64,000 nucleotides of DNA from Bradyrhizobium sp. CB1717 (GCF_029714325.1 NZ_CP121666.1:1302001-1366000), one strand, 5' to 3'. Counted from the first letter of the stretch, positions 1 to 9,348 are shown. Made by a program: numbers and translations. Notes: generated by a model from the letters alone, not told the origin.

Positions 1-1
1 C

Positions 2-2215
2 TGGCGGCTGCTCGATGCCGAGTGCAGCCCGAATCTCCAGGGCGCGCCGTACAGCACCCTCAAGCGCCTGCTGCTGTCGATCCTTGATCAGAGCAGGGTT
101 GACGATCCCAGGGACGCACTGCCGGCGGTGCAGCAGCGAGCCGTCGACGCGGTGCTGGACCTGCCGATTTCCGATCCGCACTGGGACGAACTGGAGCCTC
201 ACGCGCGCGGCCGCGCGATTTCGGATGCAAGCTGCGCGATCGTCGAGAGCGTCGCCCGTCGCCAGCGCACGATTCTTCTGATCGAGGATGTGCACTGGAT
301 CGACCGGGCCAGCGATACGGTCGTGGCCACCCTGTCCGCGCTGCAATGCCCCGATTTGCTTGTGCTGCTGACGACGCGGCCCAATGGAATGCCAGTGTGG
401 ATCGCGCGCTGTCACGCGGAAATCGTGGCGATGCGGCCTCTCGACGACGATTCGGGGCTGGCCATGCTGACGGAGATGCTCGGCCCGGCCACGACGAACG
501 CAGAGCTGAAGAACCGGATCATCTCTCATACGGCCAACGTTCCGCTGTTCATCGAGGAAGTCTGCCGCAGCCTGAAGGACAGCGGCATGCTTCTCGGCCA
601 GTGGGGCGACCTGTCCCTGGCGCGTCCTGTCGACGAACTCGGCATCCCCAGCAGCATCCAGGGCGTGATCGCCGCGCGGCTCGATCGCGTGTCACGACAG
701 GAGCGCTCGCTGCTCCAGATCGCCGCAGCACTCGGATCGCGGGCAAACCAGGCCATGCTGCGGAAAGTCGCGGGCTTGCCGGAGGACGTCCTGCAGGATT
801 GCCTCACCGCGCTCGACCGGGCCGAACTGCTCGTCAGGATCGATAGCGAGCTGGAGGACTCGCTCGAATTCCGGCACGAGATGGTCAGGCAAGTGACCTA
901 CGATTCGATGGTGGAAAAGGTCCGCGAAAGCATCCATGCCGGCATACTGGCAGCCCTCGAGAGCGATGAGGCACGGGCCGACGGGCCGGACACGCTCTGC
1001 TATCATGCAACGAGGGCCAAGGATTGGCAGAAGGCATTCGACCATGGCAGGAGCGCGGCCCGAAAATGCCTGCTGCGCTCGGCCTATGCCGACGCGGTCG
1101 ACTATTTCGAGATCGCGATGGGGTCTCTCGACAAGACCCCAATGACGCCCGCGCGAGAGGCGGACGCCATTGACCTCCGGATGGAGGCCCGGCTGGCCTT
1201 TGCCGGATCGGGGCGCGTCGCCGAAGCTCTGGATCTGGGAGGCGAGGCCGAGCGACGGGCCGACGCGATCAATGACATTGGACGCAAGGTCGCGGCCATG
1301 ACGATGAGGGCGGGTGCGCAGAATTTCTATGGAACGCCGGTTGAAGCTGTCGCGATCGGCGAAGACGTCGTGCATCTGGCGGAAAGCTCGGTCAATCCCG
1401 CCTGGCGGAATCTCGCGCAATATGGTCTCGGGCAAGCGTATTTTCTGGCCGGCCGCTACCACGATGCCGAGACGATGCTGGCCACGGCCCGCGCCCATCT
1501 CGCGGGTTCGGCAGCGAGCGCCCCGATCGGTACGACGCCGCGATCCTTGCTCCTGCTCTGCTGCATGATGAACAGCATTGCCAACACCGTCATGGGCGAG
1601 CTCGATACTGCCGAGCAGCTCCAGCGTGAGGCCGCTGCTATCGCGGAGGAGACGGGTCGCCCCTATGACCGGGTCGGTGCCGCCTATAGCGGCGGCTGGC
1701 TGAAGCTCGGGCGGAACGATCCGGCGGCGGCCGCCGCCATCCTCGAAGACGGCTTCGTCCTGGCGCAGAAGCACGGCATCCGGCTGTTCGTGCCGGTGCT
1801 GGCCTGCCATCTCGGCATCGCCTATCTCGAGCAGGGGCTGTTCGACCGGGCGCGCGGCATGCTGACCGAGGCGCGCGAGGAGGCGAAGGCGGTCGGCTAT
1901 ACCTCGGCGGTGCTGCGCAGCTCGATCTATCTTGCGCTCGCGACCCACCGTCTCGGCGATATCAAGGCCGCCCAGAACATGCTGCGCGAGGCCCGCAACA
2001 CCGCCCGCCAGCAGGGCTTTTCCGGCCTCGAGGCCGAAGCGCTGTTCGGCGAGGCCGTGGTGACGCCGCCCTCGGGCGAGGCGAACAAGGCCGCGATCCT
2101 GGCCGCACTTCGCATGGCGATCGCGATCGCCTCCGATAGCGGCGCGCTGCCGCTGAGGCACAAGGCCGAGGCAATGCTGAACGAGATGCTCGCCCGCGGC
2201 GACGAGCTGACCTGA
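2..2215 (+). CDS. AAA-type ATPase/TPR protein, C-terminal part (cut by left edge)
   Basis: The reading frame is open to the window's left edge, so about 737 residues of a longer protein are visible. A Walker-B-like stretch, LLIEDVHWID, is near visible residue 91, followed by the LLTTRP strand typical of AAA_16 ATPase modules. A winged-helix-like linker follows, and then a long alpha-helical C-terminal half that reads as tetratricopeptide repeats. In rhizobia this layout is usual for the back half of class III adenylate cyclases or of large LuxR/SARP-like signalling ATPases. The Walker A motif and any cyclase or HTH domain would lie to the left of the window. A GTG at 128 is in frame but is internal, since family-like sequence (PYSTLKRLL) precedes it. 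The output domain cannot be decided here. Confidence 0.8.
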   Translation, partial: WRLLDAECSPNLQGAPYSTLKRLLLSILDQSRVDDPRDALPAVQQRAVDAVLDLPISDPHWDELEPHARGRAISDASCAIVESVARRQRTILLIEDVHWIDRASDTVVATLSALQCPDLLVLLTTRPNGMPVWIARCHAEIVAMRPLDDDSGLAMLTEMLGPATTNAELKNRIISHTANVPLFIEEVCRSLKDSGMLLGQWGDLSLARPVDELGIPSSIQGVIAARLDRVSRQERSLLQIAAALGSRANQAMLRKVAGLPEDVLQDCLTALDRAELLVRIDSELEDSLEFRHEMVRQVTYDSMVEKVRESIHAGILAALESDEARADGPDTLCYHATRAKDWQKAFDHGRSAARKCLLRSAYADAVDYFEIAMGSLDKTPMTPAREADAIDLRMEARLAFAGSGRVAEALDLGGEAERRADAINDIGRKVAAMTMRAGAQNFYGTPVEAVAIGEDVVHLAESSVNPAWRNLAQYGLGQAYFLAGRYHDAETMLATARAHLAGSAASAPIGTTPRSLLLLCCMMNSIANTVMGELDTAEQLQREAAAIAEETGRPYDRVGAAYSGGWLKLGRNDPAAAAAILEDGFVLAQKHGIRLFVPVLACHLGIAYLEQGLFDRARGMLTEAREEAKAVGYTSAVLRSSIYLALATHRLGDIKAAQNMLREARNTARQQGFSGLEAEALFGEAVVTPPSGEANKAAILAALRMAIAIASDSGALPLRHKAEAMLNEMLARGDELT

Positions 2216-2554
2216 CCTTTGGCGCTCAACGGTTTGGCGTGCGATCGTACCGCCACGCCGTTTCTCTCGCTCGGAGGGGTGTTTTTATTTCATAATGATA
2301 TCAATGGCTTATTCTTGCGAATCTACTGTGCATGGGGTTGTTTTCGCACTTTTTTCTGTCTGCCGCCGCTTCCGCGCGGCCCGGCGGTGGCTGGCGCCGC
2401 CACGACGCACAAAGTCCCTTGCGCAGGCACAGAGGTCGGCTACCGTGGGCGGGCAGCTGGCCATTGGGTCAGGTGACCTTTTGAATCGCATTTTTTAGCA
2501 TTCCATTTTGCCGGCGCCGCCATGGCGCGACGCCCACCCGAAGAGGCGGGGGCC
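2216..2554. other. intergenic spacer, no gene seen
   Basis: This roughly 340-base spacer is more AT-rich than its surroundings around 2280-2345 and probably contains the promoter of the OpgC-like gene. I see no convincing gene, strong hairpin or repeat in it. Confidence 0.5.
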
Positions 2555-3766
2555 ATGATCACACGGGACCAGTCAGCACTCCTTGCGCCGATCGAGCGCG
2601 ACCTGCGGCTCGATCTCTTCCGCGGCATCGGGCTGTGGATGATCTTCCTCGACCACATCCCGCACGACGTCGTGGCCTGGCTGACGCTGCGCAATTACGG
2701 CTTCAGCGATGCCGCCGAGTTCTTCGTCTTCATCTCCGGCTACCTCGTCGGCTGGATCTACGGGCCGATCGTCGCGGGCGGCTGGTTTCTCGCAGCGCTG
2801 AAGCGGCTGTGGCGCCGCGCGCTCGAGATGTACGTCGCGCACATAATGCTGTTCCTGCTGTTCACCGCGCAGATCGCCCGCACCGCGCGCCGCTTCGACA
2901 ATCCGATGTACGAGCACGAGTTCAACGTGTTCAATTTCCTGTCGCATCCGGACGAGCTGATCGGGCAGGCGATCGTCCTGAAGTACAAGCCGGTCAATCT
3001 CGACGTGCTGCCGCTCTACATCACGCTGGTATTCGCCTCGCCCTTCATCGTGTGGTGCCTGGTGCGGCGGCCCAACCTGACGCTCGCGGCCTCCGTGGTG
3101 CTCTACATTCTGTCGCGCTGGTTCGACTGGAACGTGGCGTCCTATCCGCCTGGCAGCCACTGGTACTTCAACCCGTTCTGCTGGCAGCTGATGTTCGTGT
3201 TCGCGGCCTGGTGCGGCATCGGCCAGATCGAGACGATCGCGAAATGGGTCTGGTCGAGGGCGGCGATGGCGCTCGCGGCGGCGTGGCTGGTGTTCGCGCT
3301 GCTGATCGTGATGACCTGGCACATCCACGCGCTCGAGGCCCTGATCCCGAAATGGATGATCAAGGCGATCTACCCGATCGACAAGACCGACCTCGACATG
3401 CTGCGCTTCACGCACTTCCTGGCGCTGGCGATCTGGGTGACCCATTTCATCTCGCGCAAATGGCGGGCGCTGCATGCCATCTGGCTGCGTCCCGTGATCC
3501 TCTGCGGCCAGCATTCACTGCCGATCTTCTGCCTCGGTGTGTTCCTCTCGTTCTCGGCGCACTGGATCCTGACGCAGTACAACAAGGGAGTCTGGGAGCA
3601 GCTCGCTGTCTCCATCGTCGGCATCGTCATCATGGTCGGCGCCGCGTGGCTGCTCGGTCGCGCCGAGCGCGTGCCGAACCTGTTCGTGAAGGTGACGGAG
3701 GTCGAGGAGCCGGAGATGGCGGCCGAGAGCAGCGCAACCGCCACCGTCGCCCCTGCGAGCCGCTGA
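2555..3766 (+). CDS. OpgC-domain membrane acyltransferase
   Basis: This is a polytopic membrane protein of about 403 residues with around ten hydrophobic segments. The opening RLDLFRGIGLWMIFLDH and the following FFVFISGYLVGW are characteristic of the OpgC/acyltransferase-3-like family. Members transfer succinyl or other acyl groups to osmoregulated periplasmic glucans at the inner membrane; the exact substrate here is inferred only. I chose the ATG at 2555 because GAGG lies 8 bases upstream. The in-frame ATG at 2522 has no ribosome site and would add eleven polar residues. A secreted DUF2059 protein follows 47 bases downstream on the same strand and may be co-transcribed. Confidence 0.85.
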   Translation: MITRDQSALLAPIERDLRLDLFRGIGLWMIFLDHIPHDVVAWLTLRNYGFSDAAEFFVFISGYLVGWIYGPIVAGGWFLAALKRLWRRALEMYVAHIMLFLLFTAQIARTARRFDNPMYEHEFNVFNFLSHPDELIGQAIVLKYKPVNLDVLPLYITLVFASPFIVWCLVRRPNLTLAASVVLYILSRWFDWNVASYPPGSHWYFNPFCWQLMFVFAAWCGIGQIETIAKWVWSRAAMALAAAWLVFALLIVMTWHIHALEALIPKWMIKAIYPIDKTDLDMLRFTHFLALAIWVTHFISRKWRALHAIWLRPVILCGQHSLPIFCLGVFLSFSAHWILTQYNKGVWEQLAVSIVGIVIMVGAAWLLGRAERVPNLFVKVTEVEEPEMAAESSATATVAPASR

Positions 3767-3813
3767 AGCATCGCGCCGCCCGCTTTTCACGGAGAGGTCC
3801 AACGGAGAGCTCA

Positions 3814-4302
3814 ATGTCCAGACGTTTGTTGACGATCGCCGGCACTCTCCTGTTTCTCGTCTGCGACGCAGCGGCACAGGCGCCGTCGCCGGACGCGATG
3901 AGCGCGGCGCGCAAGCTCGTCGTCACCTTGAAGATCCCCGACCAGTACCGCGCGTTGCTGCCGCAGCTCCTGCTCAAGCTGCGGCCCGTGGTCTCCCAGG
4001 ACAGGCCGGAGATCGAGCGCGACTACGATGCGGTCACGGCGCCCGGCTCCGAAATCTATGCTCCGTTCGTTGCGTCCATGACCGAGCAGATCGCGGCGCT
4101 CTATGCCCAAAGTTTCACGGTGGATGAGCTGCGCCAGATCGACAGCTTCTACGCCGAGCCCGCCGGCCGAAAGCTCCTGGAGAAGTCGGACGCGCTGGCG
4201 CAGGCGAGCGCACAGATCAGCCAGGACGTCAGCCAGAAGGCCGCCGATGAATTGAAGCAGCGCCTCATCGAGGCGCTGCGCCAGAAGGGGCACAAGCTCT
4301 GA
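3814..4302 (+). CDS. secreted DUF2059 protein
   Basis: This 162-residue protein has a cleavable signal peptide (hydrophobic core LLTIAGTLLFLVC, likely cleaved after AAAQA). The mature part is helical and matches the DUF2059 pattern, including YAQSFTVDELRQIDSFYAEP followed by GRKLLEK. The family's function is not established; members are periplasmic and common in Bradyrhizobium. GGAGAG lies just upstream of the ATG and supports the start. It may be transcribed with the upstream OpgC-like gene. Confidence 0.85.
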   Translation: MSRRLLTIAGTLLFLVCDAAAQAPSPDAMSAARKLVVTLKIPDQYRALLPQLLLKLRPVVSQDRPEIERDYDAVTAPGSEIYAPFVASMTEQIAALYAQSFTVDELRQIDSFYAEPAGRKLLEKSDALAQASAQISQDVSQKAADELKQRLIEALRQKGHKL

Positions 4303-4353
4303 GGTTCGTCCCGGAGCGATCGCACGAAGCCGAAGGTTGCCCGCCCGCTTATC

Positions 4354-5559
4354 TCACTTCACCAGCGGGCAGCCGCCATCCTTCAGCGGCCGGAACGCCT
4401 GATCGGCGGGGACCTCGGCAAGCAATTTGTAGTAATCCCACGGTCCCTTCGATTCCTCGGGCTTCTTCACCTGGAACAGATACATGCTGTGCACCATGCG
4501 GCCGTCCTCGCGCAAGCTGCCGTTGTCGGTGAAGGCATCCTTCACCGGCAGCTCGCGCATCTTGGCCATCACCGTCTTGGTGTCCTTGGTGCCGGCGGCC
4601 TGCACGGCCTTGAGGTAATGCAGCGTCGCGCTGTAGGTCGCGGCCTGGTTCATGGTCGGCATGCGCTTGACGCGCTCCAGGAAACGCTTGCCGAAGGCGC
4701 GGGTCTTGTCGTTGAGGTCCCAGTAATAGGCCTCGGTGATGATCAGCCCCTGCGCGAGCTTCAGCCCCAGGCTGTGCACGTCGGAGATGAACATCACGAT
4801 CGCAGCAAGGTTCTGGCCGCCGGCGACGATGCCGAACTCGCCGGCCTGCTTGATCGCGTTGATGGTGTCGCCGCCTCCATTGGCGAGCCCGATGATCTTG
4901 GCCTTGGAGGCCTGCGCCTGCAGCAGGAACGACGAGAAGTCCGCGGTATTGAGCGGATGCTTGACGCTGCCGACCACCTTGCCGCCGGCGGCCTTCACGA
5001 CGTCGCCGGTGTCGCGCTCGACCGAATGGCCGAACACGTAGTCGGCGGTGAGAAAGAACCAGGTGTCGCCGCCGTTCTTGACGATGGCGCTGCCGACGGT
5101 GTGGGCGTTGGCATAGGTGTCGTAGGTCCAGTGCGCCGTATAGGGCGAGCAGGATTTGCCGGTGATGTCGGAGCTTGCCGCATCCGTCACGATCATGATC
5201 TTCTCGTACTGCTTCGACAGCTCCATCACCGCGAGCGCGGTGGCCGAGGTCGGCAGGTCGATGATCATATCGACGCCCTCGGTCTCCCACCATTTGCGGG
5301 CGATGGTCGAGGCGACGTCGGGCTTGTTGAGCACGTCGGCCGAGACCATGCTGATCGGCTCGCCAAACATCCGGCCGCCAAAATCGTCGATGGCCATCCT
5401 GGTGGCCTCGACGTTCCCCTGGCCGCCGATGTCGGAATAGACCGACGAGAAGTCGGAGAGCACGCCGATCTTGAGCGGAGTCTGCTGGGCCGAGGCTGGG
5501 ATGGTCAGGGCGGCCGACAGCAGGCCGGCCGCAGACACGAGGGCTGCGATAGGTCTCAT
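4354..5559 (-). CDS. ABC transporter substrate-binding protein (Leu/Ile/Val type)
   Basis: This 401-residue type I periplasmic binding protein has a signal peptide ending ASAQ, then LKIGVLSDFSSVYSDIGG, the usual start of the LivK-like Peripla_BP_6 fold. The substrate is unknown. No permease or ATPase is adjacent, so it must borrow a transporter or act as an orphan receptor. It is divergent from a GntR regulator and an acyl-CoA ligase. Two identical-core palindromes in the shared promoter, one 35 bases upstream of its start codon, suggest that the GntR protein controls it. A carboxylic acid later activated by the ligase is a reasonable guess at the ligand. Confidence 0.9.
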   Translation of the reverse strand: MRPIAALVSAAGLLSAALTIPASAQQTPLKIGVLSDFSSVYSDIGGQGNVEATRMAIDDFGGRMFGEPISMVSADVLNKPDVASTIARKWWETEGVDMIIDLPTSATALAVMELSKQYEKIMIVTDAASSDITGKSCSPYTAHWTYDTYANAHTVGSAIVKNGGDTWFFLTADYVFGHSVERDTGDVVKAAGGKVVGSVKHPLNTADFSSFLLQAQASKAKIIGLANGGGDTINAIKQAGEFGIVAGGQNLAAIVMFISDVHSLGLKLAQGLIITEAYYWDLNDKTRAFGKRFLERVKRMPTMNQAATYSATLHYLKAVQAAGTKDTKTVMAKMRELPVKDAFTDNGSLREDGRMVHSMYLFQVKKPEESKGPWDYYKLLAEVPADQAFRPLKDGGCPLVK

Positions 5560-5594
5560 GGATACGTTTCCTCTTATGCGGGACTATTCTGTCC

Positions 5595-5609
5595 CTTTGT
5601 CCGACAAAG
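5595..5609. promoter_or_regulatory. putative GntR operator 1
   Basis: This is a perfect 15-bp palindrome, CTTTGTCCGACAAAG. Its core fits the TNGTNNNACNA pattern known for FadR-subfamily GntR proteins. It lies 35 bases upstream of the binding-protein start codon, a position suited to repression. Confidence 0.75.
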
Positions 5610-5693
5610 TTAGAGTGAGGTTCCGCAGGAGTCAATTTGCTGCATCTGCGGCATAAATGATGCGGTTTGACGCAGCTTCGGACCGAACCTATA

Positions 5694-5708
5694 GTTTGTC
5701 CGACAAAC
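5694..5708. promoter_or_regulatory. putative GntR operator 2
   Basis: This perfect 15-bp palindrome, GTTTGTCCGACAAAC, shares the 13-bp core of the site 99 bases away. It ends 16 bases before the GTG start of the GntR gene, just ahead of the ribosome site AGGAGC, and so could mediate autoregulation. Confidence 0.75.
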
Positions 5709-5724
5709 GCCATTAGGAGCTATC

Positions 5725-6492
5725 GTGCCCGTCGCGCCGCTGTTCCGCCCGATCGATGTCGCGCCGGCCTATCAGAAGGTCGCCGACGCCATCGAGCGCG
5801 AGATCGTCAATGGTCGCATCAAGCCCGGTGATCCCATCGGCACCGAGCACGATCTGGTCCGCCAGTTCGGCGTCAACCGTTCGACCATTCGCGAAGGCAT
5901 CCGCGTGCTGGAGGAGGGCGGGCTGATCCGCCGCGATTCATCGCGCCGCCTGCACGCCTGCCTGCCGCGCTATAGCAAGCTCGCGAGCCGCCTCAGCCGC
6001 GCTTTGGTTCTGCACGAAGTGACCTTCCGCGAGCTCTACGAGGCCTCGATGACGCTGGAGGTCGCGAGCATCGAGGGCGCGGTCGAGCGCGCGAGCGAGG
6101 AGAACGTCGCCGAGCTCGCCGACAATCTCGCGCGCAGCGAGGCCGTCGTTGGTAATCCCGCAGCACTCGCTGAATGCGACGCCGAATTCCACGTGCTGGT
6201 CGCAAAAGCCTCGCAGAACCGCGTGCTTCAGCTCGCGCGCGAACCGGCGGCGCAGCTGTTCTATCCGACCACCGAGATGATCGTGACCGGCGTCGCCGAA
6301 GGCGGCCCGCGCCTCGTCGCGGCGCATCGCCATCTGATCGATGCGATCCGCCGGCGTGACCGCGAAGCCGGGGTGCTGTGGACCCGCCGGCACTTGCAGG
6401 ACTGGCGACGCGGTTTCGAGAAGATCGCCTCGCTCGATCGGTCGGTCGAGCACATGTACATGGAGCACGCGCAGGCGGCCCGGCGTAGATAA
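5725..6492 (+). CDS. GntR-family regulator, FCD (FadR) subfamily
   Basis: This regulator has 255 residues. The N-terminal winged helix includes GTEHDLVRQFGVNRSTIREG at about residues 39-58, typical of GntR. The remainder is the all-helical FCD ligand domain (LYEASMTLEVASIEGAVERA and a later AHRHLIDAIRRRD). FCD proteins usually sense organic acids or acyl-CoAs. The GTG start is supported by AGGAGC 7 bases upstream. Two TTTGTCCGACAAA palindromes occupy the divergent promoter. It probably represses the binding-protein gene and the downstream acyl-CoA ligase, which starts 54 bases later on the same strand. Confidence 0.92.
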   Translation: MPVAPLFRPIDVAPAYQKVADAIEREIVNGRIKPGDPIGTEHDLVRQFGVNRSTIREGIRVLEEGGLIRRDSSRRLHACLPRYSKLASRLSRALVLHEVTFRELYEASMTLEVASIEGAVERASEENVAELADNLARSEAVVGNPAALAECDAEFHVLVAKASQNRVLQLAREPAAQLFYPTTEMIVTGVAEGGPRLVAAHRHLIDAIRRRDREAGVLWTRRHLQDWRRGFEKIASLDRSVEHMYMEHAQAARRR

Positions 6493-6546
6493 CGCAAGTT
6501 TTCAAGAAACAAATCCTGCAAACAAAGACCTCACAGGGAGGAACAC

Positions 6547-8160
6547 ATGACCGGCGACACCGCAGCCACCATCTCGAAAGCGCGCGAGCATTCCATCGGC
6601 GATCTCTTGCGCCGCTCCGCGGGCCGCGAGCCGAACAAGCTCGCGGTGAGCTGCGGCAATGTCAGCTGGACCTTTGCCGAGATGGATGCGATCTGCAACC
6701 GGCTCGGCCGCGGCCTGCTTGGACTCGGCGTCAAGAAGGGGGACCGCCTCGCCGTGCTTTCGCGCAACTCGCACGCCTTTGCCGCGCTGCGCTTCGCGGT
6801 GGCGCGGATCGGCGCGGTGCTGGTGCCGATCAACTTCATGCTCAATCCGGACGAGATCAATTTCATCCTGAAAAGTTCCGGCGCCAAGCTGCTTGCGACC
6901 GGGCCCGATTTCGTCGAGCCGGCGAAGGCCGCAAGCGCGAAGGATTGCGCCGTCGAAAAGATGATCTGGCTGCCGGGCGAGGATCCCGCCGCCGCTCCGG
7001 CCGGCCTCACCACCTTCGAGGATCTTCTTGATGCTGACGGCTCGTTCCTGGAAGCGTCGGTGGATAGCCGCGATCTCGCGCAGATCGTCTACACCAGCGG
7101 CACGGAGTCCCTGCCCAAGGGCGCGATGCTGACCCATGAAGCCGTGATGTGGCAGTATGTCAGCTGCGTCATCGACGGCGGCATGAGTGTCGAGGACAAA
7201 TTCCTGCATGCGCTGCCGCTCTATCACTGCGCTCAGCTCGACGTCTTCCTCGGGCCGCAAATCTATCTCGGCGCCTCCGGCGTGATCACGGGCAAGCCGA
7301 CGGCCGACAACATCCTGGCGCTGATCCAGGCGCACAAGATCACGTCCTTCTTCGCGCCGCCGACGATCTGGATCGCGATGCTGCGCTCGCCCAACTTCGA
7401 CAAGACCGACCTGTCGACGTTGCAGAAGGGCTATTACGGCGCCTCGATCATGCCGGTGGAAGTCCTGCTCGAGCTGCAACGCCGGCTGCCCGCCGTAAAA
7501 TTCTGGAATTTCTACGGCCAGACCGAGATCGCGCCGCTCGCGACCGTGCTGCGGCCCGAGGACCAGCTGCGCAAGGCCGGTTCGGCCGGCAAGCCGGTGC
7601 TGAATGTCGAGACGCGCGTGGTCAATACTTCGATGGAGGACGTCAAGGTCGGCGAAGTCGGCGAGATCGTGCATCGCTCACCGCATCTGCTCTCCGGCTA
7701 TTACAACGACCCCGTCAAGACCGCGGCGGCGTTCAGCGGCGGCTGGTTTCACTCCGGCGATCTCGCCACCGTCGATGACGAGGGCCACATCACCGTGGTC
7801 GATCGCGTCAAGGACATGATCAAGACCGGTGGCGAGAATGTCGCGAGCCGTGAGGTCGAGGAGATGGTCTACCGCATTCCAGGGGTTTCCGAGGTCGCCG
7901 TGGTCGGCCTGCCCGATCCGCGCTGGATCGAGGCGGTCACCGCCATCGTCGTGGTCAAGAGCGGAGAGACGCTCGACGAAGACACCGTCATCAAGCACTG
8001 CGCCGGCCATATGGCCCATTTCAAGGTGCCCAAGCGCGTGATCTTCGTGGATGCCCTGCCGAAGAATCCGAGCGGCAAGCTGCTCAAGCGCGAGTTGCGT
8101 CAGCGCTTCGTCGGCGGTGAGACGCTCGACACGGCGGTCCAGAAGAGCTTTGGGACGTAG
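6547..8160 (+). CDS. acyl-CoA synthetase (AMP-dependent ligase family)
   Basis: This 537-residue ANL-superfamily enzyme should activate a carboxylic acid to its CoA thioester through an acyl-adenylate. Visible motifs are [16 protein letters not shown] (A3, about residue 182), NFYGQTE (A5), GWFHSGDLA (A7), DRVKDMIKTGGENV (A8) and a C-terminal NPSGKLLKREL with the catalytic lysine. The A3 loop reads ES where most family members have TG, which is unusual. GGGAGG precedes the ATG. It follows the GntR gene, probably in one transcript. The substrate is not evident; a fatty or aromatic acid imported with the divergent binding protein is likely. Confidence 0.9.
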   Translation: MTGDTAATISKAREHSIGDLLRRSAGREPNKLAVSCGNVSWTFAEMDAICNRLGRGLLGLGVKKGDRLAVLSRNSHAFAALRFAVARIGAVLVPINFMLNPDEINFILKSSGAKLLATGPDFVEPAKAASAKDCAVEKMIWLPGEDPAAAPAGLTTFEDLLDADGSFLEASVDSRDLAQIVYTSGTESLPKGAMLTHEAVMWQYVSCVIDGGMSVEDKFLHALPLYHCAQLDVFLGPQIYLGASGVITGKPTADNILALIQAHKITSFFAPPTIWIAMLRSPNFDKTDLSTLQKGYYGASIMPVEVLLELQRRLPAVKFWNFYGQTEIAPLATVLRPEDQLRKAGSAGKPVLNVETRVVNTSMEDVKVGEVGEIVHRSPHLLSGYYNDPVKTAAAFSGGWFHSGDLATVDDEGHITVVDRVKDMIKTGGENVASREVEEMVYRIPGVSEVAVVGLPDPRWIEAVTAIVVVKSGETLDEDTVIKHCAGHMAHFKVPKRVIFVDALPKNPSGKLLKRELRQRFVGGETLDTAVQKSFGT

Positions 8161-8195
8161 CAGGCGCCGTTCCGGCGCGTTCGCGGCGAGCCCGC

Positions 8196-9146
8196 CTAAT
8201 CGGCCTCGCCGGCCAGCTTCCTGACATCGTCGGGCGTCGCTCCGAAGCGGCGGCGAAACGCGCGATGGAAGTAGGAGACGTCGTGAAATCCCGCGAGGTG
8301 CGCGATCTCGATGATCTTGCGCGAACGCATGCCCGGGTTCCGAAGCAGCCGCTCGGCGCGCAGCAGACGTTGCTCGAGCAAGAAGCCGCTATAGGTGATG
8401 CCGGCCTTCTCGAACAGCAACTGGATCGTGCGCGGGCTGATGCGGTGCGTGGCCGCAAGATCGGACAGCGACAGTGCGGCGCTGTCAAGCTGCGCCAGAA
8501 TGTCGGCCTTGATGGCTTCGAAACGCGCTGCCGCAAGGCCGCGCAGTCGCGCCTCGTCGGCGACATCACCGCGCGCTCCGATCATCAGCACGGAGAGGTC
8601 GAACAGGTGCTGCGAGACCGCGTCGAGCTCCGCGGGGGCGAGCTTGTCCGCATGCGCATGCGCAAGGTCGTAATATCGCAGGAACATCGACGTGATCGGA
8701 TTGGCGCCGGAGATCGACCGCGCAATCATATCCTCGGCATTCGGGCACGCGCGCAACAGGGCCTTGCGCGGCAGCAGCGCGGTCTGGAAATTACCAAACC
8801 CTGTCTGAGTAATGTGCGCGCCCCTGATGGAGGGATCGCCGATCGTGACGTCGCCTGCGGCAATCTCCAGGGGCCGTTTTCCCATGGTCCCGCTCAGCGC
8901 CGAATTGGGCGACATCGTAATCACCAATTCATCGTTCGTTCCCAACGACACGAAAGACATCGGCGTGCCGAACGACGCCGAGAGTCTGAGACGGGGAAGG
9001 ATGGCCGGCGCAATGGTCCGGTGGACGCGCCCTTCGCCGACCGGCACGAAATCGACGTTCGCTACCTGACGGCAAAACTGCTCGCGCCATCTTTCATAGG
9101 CCGGACCGTTGGGGTCGCCATCGAATGAGAGTTGCGGCTGGGTCAT
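8196..9146 (-). CDS. AraC-family transcriptional regulator
   Basis: This protein has about 316 residues. The C-terminal part carries the double helix-turn-helix of AraC/XylS proteins: LSDLAATHRISPRTIQLLFE and later IAHLAGFHDVSYFHRAFRRR. The N-terminal 200 residues resemble the AraC-binding-like domain of the FeaR/ligand-sensing group. I chose the ATG at 9146; the frame continues upstream to a TTG at 9257, and neither start has a strong ribosome site, so the start is uncertain. The convergent acyl-CoA ligase ends 35 bases away. The MFS gene upstream is on the same strand, but a target cannot be assigned. Confidence 0.88.
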   Translation of the reverse strand: MTQPQLSFDGDPNGPAYERWREQFCRQVANVDFVPVGEGRVHRTIAPAILPRLRLSASFGTPMSFVSLGTNDELVITMSPNSALSGTMGKRPLEIAAGDVTIGDPSIRGAHITQTGFGNFQTALLPRKALLRACPNAEDMIARSISGANPITSMFLRYYDLAHAHADKLAPAELDAVSQHLFDLSVLMIGARGDVADEARLRGLAAARFEAIKADILAQLDSAALSLSDLAATHRISPRTIQLLFEKAGITYSGFLLEQRLLRAERLLRNPGMRSRKIIEIAHLAGFHDVSYFHRAFRRRFGATPDDVRKLAGEAD

Positions 9147-9348
9147 TGGTCGAGTGGGGATCGTTCGCTGAGCGATTTGCTGCAGCCAGTATCCTCGCCG
9201 TCGGGCCAGTGCGCTGCAACGAGAAAAGCGCTGGATTGCGTGATAAGCCACTCGCAACGGCGCGTTGAGACCGTGACCAGGTGCCGCAGTCTGCTGGTAG
9301 CCCGGATTGTCGCGTGAATTGTGCCAGGAATTCCCGCGACGATTGGTC

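Noticed and set aside
692..2161. Long minus-strand open frame opposite the AAA/TPR gene
   Set aside because: It is rich in Arg, Gly and His without domain patterns. It mirrors the GC-rich codon structure of the real plus-strand gene.
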